A stretch of DNA of 64,000 bases from Anaerobacillus alkalilacustris (GCF_001866005.1 NZ_MLQR01000002.1:561-64560); one strand, 5' to 3'. Shown: positions 1 to 9,160, counted from the stretch's first letter. Notes: generated by a model not told the origin, from the sequence alone. Translations and numbers: made by a program.

Positions 1-528
1 AACTTGGTAAATAGCTTTTCGAAGCAACTTAGATTTTTCCATTAATATTTCTTTTGGAGACTTTTGGTTATATCGAGCCTTCGAGTGGGTCGCATCAACG
101 ATAACAGAATTACTTTTGATGATTTCCTTCTCAATCGCAATTTCTACGGTTTTATTTATAAGTAAGTCTAAAAGATTTACATCCTTTAAACGCAGTTTAC
201 GGAACTTAGTCAAAGAACTTGGATCAATGACTTCATCCTCAGGGGACATATCTAAAAAGTACTTAAACGACATATCGTACTTTGAACGTTCTACTATGTC
301 GACGTCCGATAAATCGTGGATAGATTTTAGAAATAAATATTTAAACATACGAATTGGGTGAACAGCATTTCTTCCATTGTCGTGACAATAATTGCCCTTA
401 AGTTCATTATATACAAAGGAAAAATCAATTAGTTCATTAATTTTTCGAAGCATGTTATCTTTGGGCACGATTATATCATATAGTGCCATATAAGGGCTTA
501 AACTCATTGCTTGTTGATTTGGAATCAT
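1..528 (-). mobile_element. IS1182-type transposase, 5' part, cut by window edge
   Basis: Reading the minus strand from an ATG at 526-528 gives 176 codons without a stop, running off the window at position 1. The protein begins MIPNQQAMSLSPYMALYDII and continues with HPIRMFKYLFLKSIHDLSD and a DPSSLTKFRK segment, then reaches IVDATHSKARYNQKS. This is the N-terminal DUF772-like region and the start of the DDE domain of IS1182-type transposases; the D of VDATH would be the first catalytic acid. The 3' part, including the remaining acids, lies outside the window, so I cannot say whether the element is intact. A weak GGGTG stands six bases before the ATG. The family is recognised from the pattern, not from a search. 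Confidence 0.75.
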
Positions 529-571
529 CGTTAACACCCACTTCTTATTTGTTAATAAAATAATTCGACAA

Positions 572-615
572 AAAAGCACCCTTTCCTTCATAAAATAGAA
601 GGAAAGGGTGCTTTT
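572..615. terminator. Perfect 18-bp inverted repeat next to the IS end
   Basis: Bases 572-589 pair perfectly with 598-615 around an 8-base loop, with A/T runs at both ends, so it can act as a terminator in either direction. It lies between the transposase start and the presumed IS end, and would block readthrough from the rhodanese-side flank into the element or the reverse. Confidence 0.6.
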
Positions 616-620
616 GAGTT

Positions 621-647
621 TGAAAGGGACTTTTTCAGTGCCCTCTT
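621..647. mobile_element. Probable terminal end of the IS1182-type element
   Basis: On the minus strand this stretch reads GAGGGCACTGAAAAAGTCCC, which is like the terminal repeats of IS1182-type elements from Bacillus. It sits about 95 bp upstream of the transposase start and directly before the rhodanese gene. The other end is outside the window, so neither the repeat pairing nor a target duplication can be checked. Confidence 0.4.
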
Positions 648-659
648 GGAGTCACCCTT

Positions 660-1031
660 CTATTTTTTGACTTTTCCTGACCATTTACGAAAGCCGCCTT
701 TTAAATGACTTAACTCTTCACAACTACGCTTCTTTTTTAAAAATTCAGCAGCGCGCAAACTTCTTGTACCATTCTGACAATATAGGTATACGGGCTTGTC
801 AGGTCTAATTTCATTAGATCTTTGACGTAATTGTGATAATGGTATGTTTCTTGCCCCTAGGATATGACCAGTTTCAAACTCATTTTGCTCTCTAACATCA
901 ATTAATTGAGCTTTTCTATAACCTTGACGAAATTCTTCCTCATTAAGGTCCGTTAAGTATTTTGGTTTGATAAATCTTCGTACAATAAAATATACTAAAA
1001 CGGCAGTCATAATTGCTAAAATCCAATTCAT
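660..1031 (-). CDS. yqhL: Membrane-anchored rhodanese-domain protein (YqhL-like)
   Basis: This 123-residue protein has one N-terminal membrane segment (about residues 3-18, NWILAIMTAVLVYFIV), a basic stretch, then a single rhodanese domain with the LIDVRE and GHILGARNIPLS motifs. The active-site loop CQNGTRS supplies the persulfide-carrying cysteine. Such proteins carry sulfane sulfur, but the acceptor is not known here. It is divergent from lipM, as yqhL is from yqhM in B. subtilis, which supports the name. The IS element lies just beyond its 3' end, only a few bases past the stop, without disrupting it. Confidence 0.85.
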   Translation of the reverse strand: MNWILAIMTAVLVYFIVRRFIKPKYLTDLNEEEFRQGYRKAQLIDVREQNEFETGHILGARNIPLSQLRQRSNEIRPDKPVYLYCQNGTRSLRAAEFLKKKRSCEELSHLKGGFRKWSGKVKK

Positions 1032-1188
1032 CTTATTGTGACAACACCTTTCTAAAAAATTTTTGGAATTTGTTCTAGTAGGTATGTAATCTTAAATAAC
1101 AACTTAGAACTTTTATCTATATATTAATATATTATCAAATATAAATTAATCCATTCGTTTAATCAAGAAGGAATACAAATAAAGATGT

Positions 1189-1216
1189 TTGACAGTCGTT
1201 ACATATTTACTATAGA
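1189..1216 (+). promoter_or_regulatory. Candidate sigma-A promoter for lipM
   Basis: TTGACA at 1189-1194 is followed 16 bases later by TATAGA at 1211-1216, about 38 bases upstream of the lipM start codon. It is the only good match in the divergent intergenic region. Confidence 0.55.
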
Positions 1217-1253
1217 TTAATGATAACAATTCAAGAATAGAAAGAGGAATATC

Positions 1254-2087
1254 ATGAAAGAAACATGGAATTTTATTAATTCAGGTAAGTGTTCACCAGC
1301 TTATAATATGGCCTTAGATGAGGCGTTGTTAGAATGGCATAGTGAAGATAAGATAAGGCCAACCATTCGTTTTTATGGTTGGGAGCCAGCTACATTATCT
1401 ATTGGTTATTTTCAAAAAGTTGAAAAAGAAATTAATTTAGAAGCGGTAAAAAAGAATGAACTGGGTTTTATAAGGCGGCCAACAGGCGGAAGAGGAGTGC
1501 TACATGATAAGGAGCTTACATATAGTGTTATTGTTTCAGAGAATCATCCGAAGATGCCAAAGGGAGTTACCGAATCTTATAGAGTTATTTCAGAAGGCGT
1601 ACTAGATGGATTTAAACAATTGGGACTTGATGCTTATTTTGCCATTCCAAAAACAAAGGAGGACCAGGAAAATTTAAAAAATCCACGTTCGGCAGTTTGT
1701 TTTGATGCACCATCCTGGTATGAACTCGTTGTAGAAGGTAGAAAAGTAGCGGGAAGTGCTCAAACTAGGCAAAAAAATGTCATTTTACAGCACGGGTCTA
1801 TTATATTAGAACTCGATGAAACTAAACTTTTTGAATTATTTAAATTTCCAAATGAGCGAGTTCGAGATCGTTTATTAAAAGGATTTAGTCAAAAAGCTGT
1901 TCCTATTAATGAGTTAATTAAACATAAGGTTACAATTGATGATGCAGAGGTTGCTTTCAAAAGAGGCTTTGAAAAAGGGTTGCAAATTGATTTAGTGCCT
2001 TATCAACTGTCTGAAGAGCAAGAAGCATACGTACATGAACTAGCTGTAAAACGTTATGCAAATGATGAGTGGAATTTCCGAAGGTAA
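1254..2087 (+). CDS. lipM: Octanoyltransferase LipM
   Basis: LipM moves octanoyl from acyl-carrier protein to GcvH, the first step of lipoate assembly in Bacillus. The 277-residue length matches the family (about 278). The BPL/LplA fold is seen in the [12 protein letters not shown] motif near residue 75, the lysine region GRKVAGSAQ near 163, and the catalytic cysteine C149 in RSAVCFDAP, equivalent to Cys150 of B. subtilis LipM. The ATG follows GAAAGAGG. It is the B. subtilis yqhM equivalent by position next to yqhL. Lipoate is needed by the E2 protein encoded at 47091, so the two are functionally linked. Confidence 0.92.
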   Translation: MKETWNFINSGKCSPAYNMALDEALLEWHSEDKIRPTIRFYGWEPATLSIGYFQKVEKEINLEAVKKNELGFIRRPTGGRGVLHDKELTYSVIVSENHPKMPKGVTESYRVISEGVLDGFKQLGLDAYFAIPKTKEDQENLKNPRSAVCFDAPSWYELVVEGRKVAGSAQTRQKNVILQHGSIILELDETKLFELFKFPNERVRDRLLKGFSQKAVPINELIKHKVTIDDAEVAFKRGFEKGLQIDLVPYQLSEEQEAYVHELAVKRYANDEWNFRR

Positions 2088-2097
2088 TACGAAATTC

Positions 2098-2148
2098 AAA
2101 TGGTACAAAAGGAAGCCTAAAACTTAGAAGGCTTCCTTTTGTACCATT
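2098..2148. terminator. Bidirectional terminator between lipM and dat
   Basis: Bases 2099-2118 pair perfectly with 2129-2148 (20 bp) around a 10-base loop. A and T runs flank the GC-rich centre on both strands. It serves two convergent genes and overlaps the dat stop codon. Confidence 0.85.
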
Positions 2149-2992
2149 ACTTACAATGTATTTCTACATATTTATTAAACGACTGTTGTAAAGTTTTTGT
2201 AATCTCACCAATTTGAAAAGTAGCATCAACATCACCAATTGCATTTCTTATTGGGGTTATTTCTTGTGTAGTACTAGTAATAAAAGCTTCGTCTGCACCT
2301 TTTAGCTGCTGTAAGGAAATAGCTTCTTCTATTACCTGGATATTGTTTTCACGAGCAAGCTGTATTACAAGTTGTCTTGTAATACCATTTAATATCAAGT
2401 TTGTCACAGGATGGGTATATAATGTTCTGTTTTTAACAATAAAGATGTTTGACGAGGATCCCTCAGTGATGTTCCCGTTACGATGCATAACACCTTCTTG
2501 ACATTGTTTATCAAAGGCATTTCTTTTTATCATTGTATTGCCTAATAAATTAATTGTTTTAATATCACAACGTAGCCAACGAATATCTTCTGTTACAAAA
2601 ACATGTATCCCTTCTTGTTTGGTTCTTTTGGGAAAAGACATTTCTCTACTAAAACCTGTAATTATGCCGTTTAAATCACGTTCATAAAGGTGAGATCGGG
2701 GTGAAACACCTCTAGTCATTTGTACATAAATAATCCCATTGACGATTTTATTTGCATCCTTTAATTGATGTAATAGTTTTTCTAACTTATTTTTGTCGTA
2801 AGGAAGTTTTATTTCTAATTTTCTTGCACTATCTTTAAACCGCTCTAAGTGCTCATCTAGTGTAAAGAGTTTACTGTTATAGATGGGAATTACTTCATAT
2901 ATTCCATCACCGAAGTTATATCCGCGGTCTTCCATATCAATTTTTACATTTTCTCGTTCCATAATTTGATCGTTAAGTAGAACATAGCTCAT
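2147..2992 (-). CDS. dat: D-amino acid aminotransferase
   Basis: This PLP fold-type IV enzyme interconverts D-alanine and 2-oxoglutarate with pyruvate and D-glutamate, supplying D-amino acids for peptidoglycan. Seen are DRGYNFGDGIYE near residue 25, RWLRCDIKTINLLGN carrying the PLP lysine, and EGSSSNIF near 180. I start at the second ATG (2990-2992). GGAGG then lies 10 bases upstream, and the PLP lysine becomes K145, as in the thermophilic Bacillus enzyme. The first ATG (2999-3001) would be one base from the GGAGG. A branched-chain aminotransferase is less likely, because the LRCDIK motif is typical of D-AAT. Confidence 0.9.
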   Translation of the reverse strand: MSYVLLNDQIMERENVKIDMEDRGYNFGDGIYEVIPIYNSKLFTLDEHLERFKDSARKLEIKLPYDKNKLEKLLHQLKDANKIVNGIIYVQMTRGVSPRSHLYERDLNGIITGFSREMSFPKRTKQEGIHVFVTEDIRWLRCDIKTINLLGNTMIKRNAFDKQCQEGVMHRNGNITEGSSSNIFIVKNRTLYTHPVTNLILNGITRQLVIQLARENNIQVIEEAISLQQLKGADEAFITSTTQEITPIRNAIGDVDATFQIGEITKTLQQSFNKYVEIHCK

Positions 2993-3246
2993 TTTTTTCA
3001 TTCCTCCAGTATATTACAAATTCTACATGTATTAATGGGTTTATGTATAAGTAAGTATAGATAAAATTTATTTATGTTTCTATTGTAAAATATTTTTTTG
3101 GCGATTAAATCTAACAAATGCTTTTATTATAAGGACTTAGAAGACATTTTTCTAATGCAAATAAGAAAATTGTCCATATTTATTATTTTTTAAGGGATTT
3201 TGTTAGAATTTCTACATTTTTCTTTTATATTTATTCTCTTTTAAAG

Positions 3247-3277
3247 TTGACAAAAACAAAATTTTTCCGACTGATAA
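3247..3277 (+). promoter_or_regulatory. Candidate promoter of nrdJ
   Basis: A consensus -35 TTGACA (3247-3252) is followed after 19 bases by TGATAA (3272-3277). The -10 overlaps the first NrdR box, which fits repression by NrdR. The spacing is longer than ideal, so the -10 assignment is tentative. Confidence 0.4.
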
Positions 3278-3323
3278 CAATATATAGTATTTTAGTGTGA
3301 TAATCGAACACTATATATTGAAT
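3275..3323. promoter_or_regulatory. Tandem NrdR boxes upstream of nrdJ
   Basis: Box 1 (3275-3290) contains CAATATATAGT. Box 2 (3308-3323) reads ACACTATATATTGAAT and matches 14 of 16 positions of the NrdR consensus. Their starts are 33 bp apart, about three helical turns, as is usual for paired NrdR sites. NrdR is the ATP/dATP-sensing repressor of ribonucleotide reductase genes; its own gene is not in this window. Confidence 0.7.
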
Positions 3324-3462
3324 AGTTATTATTTCTATGGTAAGCTTAGACAAGCTATCATGAGAAATATTTTGGTATCAAATACCAAAAGTGGTAAAAA
3401 AACTCACGTATATTTTTTACATCATGAAAATGTATATTATTTAATAAAAGGGGAGAATGCGT

Positions 3463-6024
3463 GTGGCGATGACAATGTCAAAAGTGATGCGAATTAATGT
3501 GGAGAGTCTTAACGAGGATATTAAACAATTTCCGCAAGTTCACACAATCACACCGGACATGAGACTCAGTAAAAAAGGCGTATCACGTCTCGTAATGTTA
3601 GATCGTTATACCTTTAAAGATACGGAGAAAAAAACGTTAAAAGAAGGAGATTTTGTCGTCTTAACAGTAAAACAAGATCCGAAATTTCCTGCTCGCGGAT
3701 ATGGTTTTATTCGAAACATTGACTGGGATAAAAGTGAAGCAAGTATTTTAGTTGACGAGGAATTTCAAGGAGTTCTTGATGATCCTGAAGAAATGGCTAC
3801 TGGAATTGTAACGAGAGCTCTTGATTCGATTGAAAAGCCCTTAGAAATATTCTATGAACAAATTGCCATGCGTAATGCAACTGGACTTGCTTCGGTAGAA
3901 ACCTCAGAGGAACGTAAGCAATCGTCTTTTCAAGAGTTTTATGAAGAATTAGTTAATCTCAATTTTATTCCAGCGGGAAGAGTACTATATGGTGCTGGCT
4001 CAGGTACAGACGTTACTTATTTTAATTGCTACGTTATGCCTTTCGTAAAAGACTCTAGAGGTGGAATATCAGAACACCGTACTCAAGTGATGGAAATTAT
4101 GAGCCGTGGTGGTGGCGTTGGAACGAACGGTTCAACTTTAAGGCCGAGAAATACACTTGCTAGAGGAGTTAATGGTAAATCTTCTGGGTCAGTATCTTGG
4201 TTAGATGATATTGCTAAACTCACACATTTAGTGGAACAAGGTGGTTCGCGTCGTGGCGCTCAAATGATCATGCTTGCAGATTGGCATCCAGATATTTTAG
4301 AGTTCATCATTTCTAAAATGCAAAACCCAAAAATATTAAGATTTTTGTTAGAAAATACGAATGATTCTCAAATTAAGCAACTTGTTAAGGATAAGCTCAA
4401 ATTTTCGCCTTTATCTGAAGTTGAAAAAGCAATGTATCAAGGAATTTTGAATTACCAAGCAATACCAGGCTTCGGTGGGTTTGATGAGGATGTATTTAAA
4501 GAAGCTGAAGAAAAGCTTCGCTTAGGTGGAACTTATAGTGTGAATAACCCTGAATTTTTAACAGGTGCAAATATCTCAATATGTTTAACAAAAGAATTTA
4601 TGAAAGCTGTAGAACACGATGAGGATTACCCACTACGTTTTCCTGATGTTGAAAATTATTCACCAGAAGAAATGGAAGCATATAATCGCGATTGGAATAA
4701 GTATGGAGATGTTCGTGAGTGGGAAGCACTAGGTTTCAATGTTAGGACATATCGTACAATTAAGGCACGTGAATTATGGAAGCTAGTCAATATTTGTGCA
4801 ACATACTCAGCTGAGCCAGGGATTTTCTTTATTGATAATGCCAATGATATGACTAATGCCGTAGCATATGGTCAAAAAGTTGTAGCAACAAATCCTTGTG
4901 GAGAACAACCCCTTGCGCCATATAGTGTTTGTAACTTGGCTGCGATAAATTTAGCTGAAATGGCAAACAAAGAAACGAAGCAGGTTGATTTTGAGAAATT
5001 AAAACGTACGGTTAGTGTTGGTGTAAGAATGCAGGATAATGTCATTGACGCAACTCCGTACTTCTTAGATGCTAATACAAAAATGGCAAAGGGAGAGAGA
5101 CGTGTAGGTTTAGGGGTAATGGGTTTACATGACTTATTAATCTACACTGAAACTGTTTATGGGTCCCAAGAAGGTAATCAGTTAATCGATCAAATTTTCG
5201 AAACAATTGCAACGACTGCTTACCGAACAAGCATCGAGCTTGCAAAAGAAAAAGGTAGTTTCCCATTTTTACTTGGAGAAAGCGATGCAGAAACAGAATT
5301 GCTACGTGAAAAATTTATTAATAGTGGTTATATGAGAAAAATGCCTGAAGATATCCGTCAAGATATTCTAAAATGTGGCATTAGAAATTCGCACTTATTA
5401 ACTGTTGCTCCTACGGGAAGTACAGGAACTATGGTAGGAGTTAGCACAGGACTTGAGCCTTACTACTCATTCTCTTATTATCGAAGTGGCCGTTTAGGTA
5501 AGTTTATTGAAGTAAAAGCAGGAATTGTAGAAGAATATTATAACTCTAATCCAGATGCTGATCCTAATGAATTACCTGAATGGTTTATCTCAACAATGGA
5601 TTTATCTCCGGAGGCTCATGCGGACGTTCAATGCATTATTCAACGTTGGGTAGATAGCTCCTTATCTAAAACTGTTAATGCTCCGCGTGGATATACAGTT
5701 GATCAAGTTCAAGCTGTATATGAACGTTTATATCGAGGTGGTGCTAAAGGTGGTACTGTTTATGTAGATGGTAGTCGTGATGCTCAAGTACTTTCTTTAA
5801 CTGCAGAAGAAAATAAATTAGAGGATATAAATGTTGACGAGAAAAAGACAGCGAAGCAACAAGTGGTTCTTCTTGATACAATTGCTGATCTACGGTCGAC
5901 ATCAGTAACAATTGGGTCAGAGGTTGGGAACACTTGCCCAGTTTGCCGTACAGGTACAGTTGAGGATATAGGCGGCTGTAATACATGCACAAATTGTAAT
6001 GCTCAGTTAAAGTGTGGACTATAA
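3463..6024 (+). CDS. nrdJ: Class II (B12-dependent) ribonucleoside reductase NrdJ
   Basis: NrdJ reduces ribonucleotides to deoxyribonucleotides using adenosylcobalamin to make the thiyl radical, so it needs neither oxygen nor a glycyl radical. About 853 residues. Seen are the substrate-redox cysteine in FNCYV (near 189), GGGVGTNGS, the NPCGEQPLAPYSVCNL active-site motif with its radical cysteine (near 479), PTGSTGTMVG, and a C-terminal CPVCRTG plus CTNCNAQLKCG tail typical of class II enzymes. Several starts are possible: GTG at 3463 has GGGGAG seven bases upstream, ATG 3457 is one base away and ATG 3469 is 13 away. It is monocistronic, ending in a hairpin. Confidence 0.92.
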   Translation: MAMTMSKVMRINVESLNEDIKQFPQVHTITPDMRLSKKGVSRLVMLDRYTFKDTEKKTLKEGDFVVLTVKQDPKFPARGYGFIRNIDWDKSEASILVDEEFQGVLDDPEEMATGIVTRALDSIEKPLEIFYEQIAMRNATGLASVETSEERKQSSFQEFYEELVNLNFIPAGRVLYGAGSGTDVTYFNCYVMPFVKDSRGGISEHRTQVMEIMSRGGGVGTNGSTLRPRNTLARGVNGKSSGSVSWLDDIAKLTHLVEQGGSRRGAQMIMLADWHPDILEFIISKMQNPKILRFLLENTNDSQIKQLVKDKLKFSPLSEVEKAMYQGILNYQAIPGFGGFDEDVFKEAEEKLRLGGTYSVNNPEFLTGANISICLTKEFMKAVEHDEDYPLRFPDVENYSPEEMEAYNRDWNKYGDVREWEALGFNVRTYRTIKARELWKLVNICATYSAEPGIFFIDNANDMTNAVAYGQKVVATNPCGEQPLAPYSVCNLAAINLAEMANKETKQVDFEKLKRTVSVGVRMQDNVIDATPYFLDANTKMAKGERRVGLGVMGLHDLLIYTETVYGSQEGNQLIDQIFETIATTAYRTSIELAKEKGSFPFLLGESDAETELLREKFINSGYMRKMPEDIRQDILKCGIRNSHLLTVAPTGSTGTMVGVSTGLEPYYSFSYYRSGRLGKFIEVKAGIVEEYYNSNPDADPNELPEWFISTMDLSPEAHADVQCIIQRWVDSSLSKTVNAPRGYTVDQVQAVYERLYRGGAKGGTVYVDGSRDAQVLSLTAEENKLEDINVDEKKTAKQQVVLLDTIADLRSTSVTIGSEVGNTCPVCRTGTVEDIGGCNTCTNCNAQLKCGL

Positions 6025-6035
6025 GTTTAATGGAG

Positions 6036-6066
6036 GGAGAGAACATTATGTATGTTCTCTCTTTTC
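6036..6066 (+). terminator. Terminator after nrdJ
   Basis: GAGAGAACAT (6037-6046) pairs with ATGTTCTCTC (6052-6061) around a 5-base loop, followed by TTTTCC. It lies 12 bases beyond the nrdJ stop. Confidence 0.8.
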
Positions 6067-6157
6067 CATTTTCGGTAGCTATTACACCAAAATAAAATAA
6101 TAAATCTGCACACCTTAATAAAGAATAAAGATACAATAAAATAAGGTGGTAAATAAA

Positions 6158-7183
6158 ATGGAGCCTTTTATACCTCAACTTGTTTATATAGAACCAAAAG
6201 CATTGGATTATACACTAGGACTTGAGTTAAAAGAAAAGTTTGAAAAAATGGGGTTAGAAATTAGGGAAACAACTTCACACAATCAAGTCAGAAATATTCC
6301 AGGAGAAAATGAAAACCAAAAATACCGAAATGCAAAATCAACACTTGTTGTGGGTGTGAGGAAAACATTGAAATTTGACACGTCAAAGCCATCTGCAGAA
6401 TATGCTATTCCGCTTGCTACTGGGTGCATGGGTCACTGTCACTACTGTTATTTACAAACGACAATGGGTGATAAGCCATATATTCGTACTTATGTTAATT
6501 TGGAAGAGATATTTGAAGCTGCAACAAAATATATTAAGGAAAGAGAACCAGAAATTACTCGTTTTGAAGCGGCATGTACCTCTGATATTGTAGGTATTGA
6601 TCATTTAACTCATTCTTTGAAAAGGGCTATTGAATTTTTTGGTCAAACAGATTTAGGGCGACTTAGGTTTGTAACAAAATATCATCATGTTGATCATCTT
6701 TTAGATGCAAGGCACAACGGAAATTCTCGGTTTCGTTTTAGTTTAAATTCTAATTATGTAATTAAAAATTTTGAACCTGGTACATCCACGTTTGATAAAC
6801 GAATTGAAGCAGCAGGAAAAGTTGCAAAGGCTCATTATCCGTTAGGTTTTATTTTAGCGCCGCTATATCGACATGAAGGATGGGAAGAAGGTTATTTAGA
6901 GCTGTTTGAGAAACTTGAATCTACTCTACCTTTATATGCAACTAAAGACTTAACGTTTGAACTAATCCAGCACCGCTTTACGAAAACAGCAAAAAGAACA
7001 ATCTTAAAACGTTACCCAAAATCAAAACTTGAAATGAATGAAGAGGATCGAAAATATAAATGGGGAAAATATGGTAGAGGGAAATATGTATATAAGAATG
7101 ACGAATCTGATGAATTAAAAGGTACTATCGAAGGATATATTCAAAAATTCTTCCCGAACGCTAAAATAGAGTATTATACTTGA
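6158..7183 (+). CDS. splB: Spore photoproduct lyase SplB
   Basis: SplB is a radical-SAM enzyme that reverses the spore photoproduct (thymine dimer) in germinating spores. The 341 residues match the family (342 in B. subtilis). The [4Fe-4S] motif C-x3-C-x2-C is seen as CMGHCHYC near residue 88, and the hydrogen-donor cysteine as EAACTSDIVG near 140. The ATG at 6158 has AAGGTGG eight bases upstream; the in-frame GTG at 6146 lies inside that site. No splA precedes it, unlike B. subtilis. Expression is expected in the forespore, but I could not identify a convincing sigma-G promoter. Confidence 0.95.
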   Translation: MEPFIPQLVYIEPKALDYTLGLELKEKFEKMGLEIRETTSHNQVRNIPGENENQKYRNAKSTLVVGVRKTLKFDTSKPSAEYAIPLATGCMGHCHYCYLQTTMGDKPYIRTYVNLEEIFEAATKYIKEREPEITRFEAACTSDIVGIDHLTHSLKRAIEFFGQTDLGRLRFVTKYHHVDHLLDARHNGNSRFRFSLNSNYVIKNFEPGTSTFDKRIEAAGKVAKAHYPLGFILAPLYRHEGWEEGYLELFEKLESTLPLYATKDLTFELIQHRFTKTAKRTILKRYPKSKLEMNEEDRKYKWGKYGRGKYVYKNDESDELKGTIEGYIQKFFPNAKIEYYT

Positions 7184-7208
7184 AGCGTTTTTAACTGTTT
7201 TAGATGAG

Positions 7209-7237
7209 TTGTCCATCAAATTTGATTGTAGTATAAT
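7209..7237 (+). promoter_or_regulatory. Candidate promoter of mntR
   Basis: TTGTCC (7209-7214) and TATAAT (7232-7237) are 17 bases apart, about 57 bases before the mntR start codon. Confidence 0.55.
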
Positions 7238-7293
7238 CTTAAGCATGTAAAAAAGTAGTATGGATGGCTGGAGAGGAAAGCGGAGGGGACACG

Positions 7294-7728
7294 ATGCCAA
7301 CACCAAGTATGGAAGATTATTTAGAAAGAATTTATTTATTAATAGAAGATAAAGGGTATGCTAGGGTTTCTGACATTGCAGAAGCTTTAGATGTACATCC
7401 TTCCTCTGTTACGAAGATGGTTCAAAAGTTAGATCAAACGGAGTATGTTATATATGAAAAGTATCGTGGTTTTGTATTAACTCCTAAAGGTAAGAAGGTC
7501 GGAAAACGACTCGTATACCGTCATGATTTGCTTGAGGAATTTATGAGGATAATTGGAGTTAGTAATGAAAAAATTTATCAAGATGTAGAAGGTATCGAGC
7601 ACCATTTAAGCTGGGATGCAATTGATCGAATAGGTGATCTTGTGCAATACTTTGAAGAGGATAAAAATCGAGTTGAAATACTAAGAAAAGTTCAGAAAAA
7701 AAACGAGACTGAAAATCAACAAAATTAA
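7294..7728 (+). CDS. mntR: Manganese transport regulator MntR
   Basis: MntR is a DtxR-family dimer that, when loaded with Mn2+, represses manganese uptake genes. With the ATG at 7294, which follows GGAGGGG, the protein has 144 residues. All B. subtilis metal ligands then fall at their canonical numbers: D8 in SMEDYLE, H77 in YRHDLL, and E99, E102 and H103 in DVEGIEHHL. That fixes the start against the upstream in-frame codon at 7264. The helix-turn-helix spans about residues 22-60. It is the B. subtilis yqhN position, between lipM and the yqhP-like gene. No manganese transporter gene is in the window. Confidence 0.96.
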   Translation: MPTPSMEDYLERIYLLIEDKGYARVSDIAEALDVHPSSVTKMVQKLDQTEYVIYEKYRGFVLTPKGKKVGKRLVYRHDLLEEFMRIIGVSNEKIYQDVEGIEHHLSWDAIDRIGDLVQYFEEDKNRVEILRKVQKKNETENQQN

Positions 7729-7740
7729 TGACATGTTAAG

Positions 7741-7778
7741 AAAAAATCGAACTCTTAAAAAAGAGCTCGATTTTTTTT
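7741..7778. terminator. Bidirectional terminator between mntR and the yqhP-like gene
   Basis: AAAATCGAACTCTT pairs with AAGAGCTCGATTTT around a short A-rich loop, with A and T runs on either side. It overlaps the stop codon of the convergent gene. Confidence 0.8.
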
Positions 7779-8132
7779 CTTGTTTTTCTTTCCTTCAATT
7801 ACTGTTAAATTTACTTCAGTTCGCTTTTTAACTAGCGGACGGGGAATTTTTTTGGTCTCTTTCTTGTTCTTCTGAGGAACAATTTTACTCCCATTGGAAG
7901 TTTTGAAATTCATTCTCTTTGGTTGAGGTTGATGTGAGCCATAATTAGTACTATTACTATGTTTATGTGCTAAAAATTTCTTTACTAAAAAGAAGATAAT
8001 ACTTGCGAATACAATCATAAATAACAACTGACTAAATAGTCCTATAGGATCTTTATACAGTCTGTGAAACAAGCCAACAATTGATAAACCTAAAACACAT
8101 AAAATAAGTGGATGAAAAGAATAACGAGTCAT
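7755..8132 (-). CDS. SA1362/YqhP-like small membrane protein
   Basis: The 125-residue protein has two membrane segments (about residues 7-22 and 31-50), then a long lysine-rich cytoplasmic tail with PRPLVKKRTEVNLTVIEG near the end. This form, and its location convergent to mntR, match the SA1362 family represented by YqhP in B. subtilis. No function is established for the family. The basic tail could contact nucleic acid or membrane lipid, but that is a guess. The start ATG at 8130-8132 has GGAGGTGAGC upstream. The yqhQ gene that follows yqhP in B. subtilis is absent. Confidence 0.7.
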   Translation of the reverse strand: MTRYSFHPLILCVLGLSIVGLFHRLYKDPIGLFSQLLFMIVFASIIFFLVKKFLAHKHSNSTNYGSHQPQPKRMNFKTSNGSKIVPQKNKKETKKIPRPLVKKRTEVNLTVIEGKKNKKKNRALF

Positions 8133-8519
8133 ATGCTCACCTCCAAAAATTCTTAAAATGTTTTAACACATTAACAGATTTATTCTTCCTAACTTCCCTC
8201 ATAAAGGTCCCACCATAATGCTGACGTTTGTATTTTATACTCTATGCTCTGTTTTATAATAGTGGAACATGTTTTAGAAATAGGGAAAAACTAGGAATAT
8301 TATAATGGGAAGAAAATAGATGAAAGTTAAAATGCTTAAGAAATTAATATTATATTTAATTAAATATATTCTACGTGTAAAACATTTTTCCTCTAAAATT
8401 TGCTTTCTACTATATATAATATTCCCAGACTTATAATGTTTTACACTCTTTTCCTGAAAATTCTAATTGCAATAGTTTAAAGAATTACGGTCATACTATA
8501 CTTTGAGGTGATTAAAAAA
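8133..8519. other. Intergenic region, nothing recognised
   Basis: This divergent, AT-rich spacer holds no RNA gene or repeat that I can identify. In B. subtilis yqhQ occupies the place next to yqhR; no remnant of it is visible. Confidence 0.5.
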
Positions 8520-8993
8520 ATGGAAAACTTAGAACAAAACAAACGGGAACAGCAAATGAGTTTTAACGGAACTGTTGCATCAATTGGATTTTTTGGTGGA
8601 TTAATCTGGAGTCTAGTAGGATACTTTGCTTTCTTTTTTAATTTTATTCGAGTAGGCCCAGCTTTAGTATTAATGCCTTTTGCATTAGGGGATTGGAAAA
8701 ATGGTTATCTAGGACAGTTGGTAGGAATAGCGTTAATATCGTTCATTTCAATTCCTATCTCATTTTTATATCGGTATATTTTAGCTAGGTTTAATAGTAT
8801 ATGGCCAGGTATTGGTTTTGGTTTCGTCTTATGGTTCATTGTTTTTTATTTCTTGAATCCAATTTTCCCTGGATTAAAACCATTAGTTGATTTAGATCTT
8901 AATTCAATTATAACAGGAATATGCTTGTATGTGTTATATGGTGTTTTTATAGGATATTCCATCTCATATGAGTATAGTGAAAGGCTTAAATAA
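8520..8993 (+). CDS. yqhR: YqhR family membrane protein
   Basis: A 157-residue protein with four likely membrane segments (about residues 20-45, 50-70, 80-117 and 133-152). A conserved-looking FFNFIRVGPALVLMPF segment sits between the first two. Length, topology and the position upstream of yqhT-efp match YqhR of B. subtilis (about 159 residues). Its function is unknown. The ATG at 8520 has GAGGTG nine bases upstream; the in-frame GTG at 8508 lies within that site. Confidence 0.8.
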   Translation: MENLEQNKREQQMSFNGTVASIGFFGGLIWSLVGYFAFFFNFIRVGPALVLMPFALGDWKNGYLGQLVGIALISFISIPISFLYRYILARFNSIWPGIGFGFVLWFIVFYFLNPIFPGLKPLVDLDLNSIITGICLYVLYGVFIGYSISYEYSERLK

Positions 8994-9030
8994 CAAGGTG
9001 GTTACCTATTCAAATAATAATAGCTTGTGA

Positions 9031-9062
9031 TAGAATGTCCATTAGGGACATTCTTTTCGTTT
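9031..9062 (+). terminator. Terminator after yqhR
   Basis: GAATGTCC (9033-9040) pairs with GGACATTC (9046-9053) around ATTAG, followed by a T-rich run. Confidence 0.75.
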
Positions 9063-9160
9063 TACAATTCACAATAAGAAAAATTAACAAAATTTATGTA
9101 GGTATAAGTTTACATATATCTTAGCTAATGAATTCTATAATGCTATAAGGAGGATGGATA

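Larger units (their letters stand above)
3002..3462. other. AT-rich intergenic region with nrdJ promoter and NrdR boxes
   Basis: About 460 bp separate the divergent dat and nrdJ genes. The only recognisable content is a promoter-like TTGACA at 3247 and two NrdR-type palindromes (annotated separately). A short open frame at 3297-3497 overlaps the regulatory sites and the nrdJ start and has no protein-like character, so it is not called. Confidence 0.6.

Noticed and set aside
116-361. Plus-strand 81-codon frame at the window start
   Set aside because: It is the antisense shadow of the transposase, which reads through on the minus strand from 528 to 1.
3002-3462. Cobalamin riboswitch before the B12-dependent reductase
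   Set aside because: The region is AT-rich and lacks the B12-box; NrdR boxes explain its regulation better.
3297-3497. 66-codon frame before nrdJ
   Set aside because: It overlaps the NrdR boxes and the nrdJ start, has no ribosome-binding site and no protein-like composition.
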